Below, in pieces: positions 60,766 to 64,000 of a stretch of DNA of 64,000 nucleotides (positions within the stretch are counted from its first letter, which is position 1; every line of letters starts with the position of its first letter). Source of the DNA: Roseomonas sp. E05 (GTDB lineage: Bacteria > Pseudomonadota > Alphaproteobacteria > Acetobacterales > Acetobacteraceae); NCBI RefSeq assembly GCF_030063475.1, contig NZ_JASIRT010000026.1:1-64000 (forward strand), given 5' to 3'. The notes below the pieces were generated by a model. That model did not search any database. It was not told the DNA's origin and saw only the letters and a list, made by a program, of their open reading frames with translations. A program made the position numbers and the translations under genes.

Positions 60766-61768
60766 CGCCACGCCGGCGACGCCGGCCATCGAGGCCACCG
60801 GCCTGACCGTCCGCTTCCGCCGCCGCGGCGAGCCGGAGATCTGCGCCGTCAACGGCGTCGGCTTCGCGCTGGCCCGTGGGCAGGTGATGACCATCCTGGG
60901 CGAGTCCGGCTCGGGCAAGAGCGTCAGCCTGAAGGCGGTGATGGGGCTGCTGCCGCCCTTCGCGAAGGTGGAGGGGCAGGTGCGGATCGGCGGGCGGGAC
61001 GTCCTGTCGCTGCCACCGGCCGAGCTGGCAAAGCTGCGCGGCGGCCAGGTCTCGATGATCTTCCAGGAGCCGATGGCGGCGATGGACCCGGTCTACACGA
61101 TCGGCGATCAGATCGCCGAGACCATCGTGCAGCACGAGGGCACCGACCGCGCCACCGCCATGGCGCGTGCCAAGCGGCTGCTCGACCGCGTGGCCATTCC
61201 CTCGGCGGCGCGCCGGCTGAAGAACTATCCGCACGAAATGTCGGGGGGGATGCGCCAGCGCGCCATGATCGCGCTCGCCCTGGCCTGCAGCCCCTCCGTG
61301 CTGCTGGCCGACGAGCCGACCACCGCGCTCGACGTCACCGTGCAGATCCAGATCCTGATGCTGCTGCGCGAGCTGCAGTCGGAGCTGGGCATGGCCGTCG
61401 TCTTCGTCACGCACGATGTCGGCGTGGCGGCGGAGATCTCGGACCGCATCGCCGTGATGTATGCCGGCCGCTTCGTCGAGGCGGGCACGGTGCGCGAGGT
61501 GATGCGCACGCCGCAGCATCCCTATACCCGCGGGCTGCTGGCCTCCACCGTGCATGGCGGGATGCGCCGGCAGGAACTGCGCACCATCCCCGGCAACCCC
61601 CCGAGCCTTGCCGCCCTGCCTGCCGGCTGCCACTTCCGGCCGCGCTGCCCGGAGGCGGTGTCGCGCTGCATGGAGGAGCCGCCCGTGGTGTCGCCACGCC
61701 CCGGCGCCATGGTGCGCTGCGTCCACGCCGAGCGCGCCGCGCGGGCGGCGGACGCCGTGCCCGCCTGA
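60755..61768 (+). CDS. ABC transporter ATP-binding protein, DppD type
   Basis: A 337-residue second ATPase of the importer. Walker A is [15 protein letters not shown], the Q-loop is [15 protein letters not shown], the signature is [15 protein letters not shown], and [20 protein letters not shown] follows. The C-terminal extension has [16 protein letters not shown]. It overlaps the previous ATPase gene by 11 bases. The two ATPases, two permeases and the divergent binding protein make a complete importer. Confidence 0.95.
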   Translation: MSPDATPATPAIEATGLTVRFRRRGEPEICAVNGVGFALARGQVMTILGESGSGKSVSLKAVMGLLPPFAKVEGQVRIGGRDVLSLPPAELAKLRGGQVSMIFQEPMAAMDPVYTIGDQIAETIVQHEGTDRATAMARAKRLLDRVAIPSAARRLKNYPHEMSGGMRQRAMIALALACSPSVLLADEPTTALDVTVQIQILMLLRELQSELGMAVVFVTHDVGVAAEISDRIAVMYAGRFVEAGTVREVMRTPQHPYTRGLLASTVHGGMRRQELRTIPGNPPSLAALPAGCHFRPRCPEAVSRCMEEPPVVSPRPGAMVRCVHAERAARAADAVPA

Positions 61769-61807
61769 CCGCCTTTCCCGCAGCACCCTGCAAGGGAGTT
61801 CCCCGCC

Positions 61808-61996
61808 ATGAAGCCCCGCATCAGCGAAGCGGATTTTGCCGTGCTCGTGGAGCAGTCGGGCCTGCCGCTCAGCCTGGAGCAGCGGCGCGACCTCTTCGCG
61901 GTTTATGGCCATCTGGAGCAGCAGGTCGCGCTCGTGCATGCGCCGCTGCCGCGCGAGGCCGAGCCGGCCCTCGTCTTCCGCTGCGGAGCGAAGTGA
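61808..61996 (+). CDS. DUF4089 (AtzG-like) small subunit
   Basis: A 62-residue protein: EADFAVLVEQSGLPLSLEQR, then VYGHLEQQVALVHAPLP and EPALVFRCG. DUF4089 includes AtzG, the GatC-like partner that stabilises the amidase AtzE in cyanuric-acid breakdown. The amidase gene starts 1 base after this stop, which supports a two-subunit enzyme here. GGGAG lies before the ATG. Confidence 0.85.
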   Translation: MKPRISEADFAVLVEQSGLPLSLEQRRDLFAVYGHLEQQVALVHAPLPREAEPALVFRCGAK

Positions 61997-61997
61997 G

Positions 61998-63407
61998 ATG
62001 AGCGCCATCCCGACCATCGCCGAGGCAGCGGCGCTGATCGCCGCCCGGAAGCTCTCGCCGGTGGAACTGACCAAGGCCTGCCTGGAGCGCGTCCGCGCGC
62101 TCGACGGCCGGCTCCAGACCTTCCTGCTGCTGACCGAGGAGCGCGCCCTGGCCGATGCGTGCGCCGCCGAGGCGCGGCTGATGCAGGGCGAGTCGAAGGG
62201 CCCGCTCGACGGCATCCCGATCGGCCACAAGGACATCTACAACACCGCCGGCATCCGCACGACGGGCCATTCCCGCCTGCTGGAGCACAATGTGCCCGCG
62301 GAGGACGCCACCTCGGTGCGCAAGCTGGCCGAGGCGGGCACCGTGCTGATGGGCAAACTGGCGACGCATGAGTTCGCCATGGGCGGGCCGTCCTTCGACC
62401 TGCCCTGGCCGCCGCCGCGCAATCCCTGGAACCTGGAGCACTTCACCGGCGGCTCCTCCTCCGGTACCGGCGCCGCCGTGCCGGCGGGGCTGGTGCTGGG
62501 CGGCACCGGGTCGGACACCGGCGGCTCGATCCGTGGGCCCTCCACCCTCTGTGGCCTCTCCGGCATCAAGCCGACCTACGGGCTGGTCAGCCGCGCCGGC
62601 GTGCTGCCGCTCTCCTTCACGCTCGACCATGCCGGGCCGATGGCCTGGACCGCCGAGGACGTCGCGCTGCTGCTGCAGGCCATGGCCGGCCATGACCCGA
62701 CCGATCCGGCCAGTGCAGACCGCCCCGTGGCCGACTTCTCGGCGGAGATTGGTCAGGACGTGAAGGGGCTGCGTATCGGCGTGATCCGCCACTTCCACGA
62801 GACCGACAATCCGGCCAGCGCGCCGACCTGCCAGGCGATCGACGCCGCGCTTGGCGTGCTGCGGGACATGGGTGCCGAACTGCGCGAGGTGACGCTCTCG
62901 CCGCTGCAGGACTATGCCGCCTGCGGCTGGGTGATCCTGCTGGCGGAAGCCTTCTCGGTGCACGAGCCCTGGCTGAAGTCGGACTACAACCGCTATGGCG
63001 CGCTGCTGCGCGAGCGACTGGCGCTGGGCGGGCTGCTGCGCGGCACGGACTACGTCCAGGCTATCCGCAAGCGTCGCATCCTCTGCGCCGAGATGGCCGC
63101 TGCCATGGAGGATCTCGACATCCTCGTCACGGCCGTGCAGCCGGCCGAGGCGGCGCGCATCACCGAGGTGCCGCGCTGGGCGCTGTTCGAGAAACCGAGC
63201 TACACCATTCCCTTCAACGTCACCGGTCTGCCCGCCATTTCCGTCTGCACCGGCTTTGGCCCCGGCGGGCTGCCGCTGGGGATGCAGATGGTCGGCAAGC
63301 CCTTCGCCGAGCCGACGCTGTTCCGTGCCGCGCATGCCTATGAGAAGGCGACGCCCTGGCGCGACCGGCGTCCCAGCCCGCAGCCCGCCCTGCTGGCGGC
63401 GCAGTAG
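61998..63407 (+). CDS. Amidase-signature enzyme (AtzE/GatA-like)
   Basis: A 469-residue amidase. The Ser-cisSer-Lys triad is visible: Lys78 in GIPIGHKDIYNTAG, a serine in FTGGSSSGTGAAVPAG (153-155) and nucleophile Ser177 in GSDTGGSIRGPS. LCGLSGIKPTYGLVSRAGVL is also conserved. It hydrolyses an amide bond; with its AtzG-like partner and importer, a carboxybiuret- or ureide-like substrate is possible but unproven. It is the last gene of the operon. Confidence 0.92.
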   Translation: MSAIPTIAEAAALIAARKLSPVELTKACLERVRALDGRLQTFLLLTEERALADACAAEARLMQGESKGPLDGIPIGHKDIYNTAGIRTTGHSRLLEHNVPAEDATSVRKLAEAGTVLMGKLATHEFAMGGPSFDLPWPPPRNPWNLEHFTGGSSSGTGAAVPAGLVLGGTGSDTGGSIRGPSTLCGLSGIKPTYGLVSRAGVLPLSFTLDHAGPMAWTAEDVALLLQAMAGHDPTDPASADRPVADFSAEIGQDVKGLRIGVIRHFHETDNPASAPTCQAIDAALGVLRDMGAELREVTLSPLQDYAACGWVILLAEAFSVHEPWLKSDYNRYGALLRERLALGGLLRGTDYVQAIRKRRILCAEMAAAMEDLDILVTAVQPAEAARITEVPRWALFEKPSYTIPFNVTGLPAISVCTGFGPGGLPLGMQMVGKPFAEPTLFRAAHAYEKATPWRDRRPSPQPALLAAQ

Positions 63408-63446
63408 GGGAGCGCGGGGCGATGCCCGGCGCCGCACCGCCGCCCC

Positions 63447-63461
63447 GGCCGGGTTCCGGCC
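63447..63461. terminator. Short GC hairpin between convergent genes
   Basis: GGCCGG / CCGGCC with loop GTT lies 40 bases after the amidase stop and 18 bases before the end of the DMT gene. It is a weak candidate because the stem is short and no T-run is present. Confidence 0.3.
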
Positions 63462-63478
63462 TGGCCGCGGGCGGGGCT

Positions 63479-64000
63479 TCAGCGCTCGCCGCGCAGCACC
63501 AGCATGGTGGCCGCGACCACCACGGCCGAGCCGAGCAGCACGGCCGGGCCGGGCACGTCGGCGAACCACAGGTAGCCGATCAGGATCGACCAGAGCAGGT
63601 TGGTGTACTGCACCGGCGCCAGTGCCGCCGCACCGGCATAGGCCAGCGGCCGCATGATGACGTACTGACACACGCCCGAGGCCAGGCCCATGCCGATCAG
63701 CCCCGCCAGCTCCGCGCCGCTCGGCGGCACCCAGGAGACGAACAGCGTCGGCAGCAGCAGCAGCGAGGAGAGCCCCATGTACCACACGACGATGCCGAGC
63801 GTGTGGTCGGTCAGCGAGAGAGCCCGCTGCTGAAGCATGTTGAGCGCGCCGATGAAGGCGGCAGCGAGGGAGTAGAGGGCGCCGACCGCCAGCAATCCGT
63901 CCGCGCCCGGCTGCGCCACGATCAGCACGCCAGCGAAGCCGAGACTGACCGCGGCCCAGGAGCGCAGCGTCACGCGCTCGCCCAGCAGCGGCGCAGCCAG
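63479..64000 (-). CDS. DMT-family (EamA) transporter, N-terminus outside window
   Basis: The frame stays open to the window edge, so the start is missing. The visible part reads PLLGERVTLRSWAAVSLGFA, then GVLIVAQPG, the end of the first EamA repeat, and five hydrophobic segments of the second repeat (QYVIMRPLAYAGAAALAPVQ, YTNLLWSILIGYLWFADVPG). Ten-helix EamA proteins export or import small metabolites; the substrate is unknown. It is convergent with the amide operon. Confidence 0.9.
   Translation of the reverse strand: MAAPLLGERVTLRSWAAVSLGFAGVLIVAQPGADGLLAVGALYSLAAAFIGALNMLQQRALSLTDHTLGIVVWYMGLSSLLLLPTLFVSWVPPSGAELAGLIGMGLASGVCQYVIMRPLAYAGAAALAPVQYTNLLWSILIGYLWFADVPGPAVLLGSAVVVAATMLVLRGER

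Overview
The window reads as a chromosomal segment of a high-GC alphaproteobacterium, most likely an Acetobacteraceae member close to Roseomonas. This is inferred from the very high GC, from the lptC-lptA-lptB-rpoN-hpf order, from the formate dehydrogenase cluster with DUF3305/DUF3306/DUF6352/DUF6505 partners, and from the many solute-binding proteins. No database search was possible. Long antisense ORFs are common here because of GC-rich third codon positions; they were discarded.

Layout. 1-10.4 kb: the 3' end of an IS5-type transposase, then a surface-glycan region (CatB-type acetyltransferase, hydrolase-TPR fusion, two SGNH/SASA-type esterases, kdsA, a 768-residue glycosyltransferase and a family 2 glycosyltransferase). 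10.8-15.2 kb: a GHKL ATPase and a DUF1800-DUF1501 pair. 15.4-21.1 kb: the minus-strand lptC-lptA-lptB-rpoN-hpf cluster, a ribonuclease D gene and tRNA-Leu(CAG). 21.3-34.6 kb: mixed metabolic genes (a decayed pirin gene, an orphan amino-acid binding protein, nicotinamidase, an Old Yellow Enzyme, an SDR, a cation/proton antiporter with a cyclic-nucleotide-binding domain, guanine deaminase, GlsB, an MDR oxidoreductase, a DUF305 protein). 32.6-46.3 kb: a respiratory formate dehydrogenase locus with accessory genes, ending in mobB and moeA. 46.5-52.0 kb: tyrosine/homogentisate catabolism (hppD, hmgA, fahA) with Lrp- and MarR-type regulators. 52.0-53.7 kb: a Bug-type binding protein and a gamma-carbonic anhydrase. 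54.2-63.4 kb: a complete dipeptide-type ABC importer (binding protein, two permeases, two ATPases) with three amide-bond hydrolases (asparaginase-like, isochorismatase-like, amidase plus an AtzG-like partner), probably a uptake and breakdown route for an amide or ureide. The window ends inside a DMT-family exporter.

Most interesting signals: (i) a dispersed intergenic repeat of about 125 bp with two GAATTC-centred hairpin arms, in three full copies and one half copy, mostly just after genes; (ii) a CTAGAGCA-bounded composite repeat that supplies the stop codon of the antiporter gene; (iii) the amide-uptake island, with an asparaginase homologue that carries Asn where the family has a catalytic Asp; (iv) a set of unstudied genes packed around formate dehydrogenase, one with an HdrA-like N-terminus, and a candidate sigma-54 promoter before the torD-fdh genes; (v) a GHKL ATPase with an altered G1 box.
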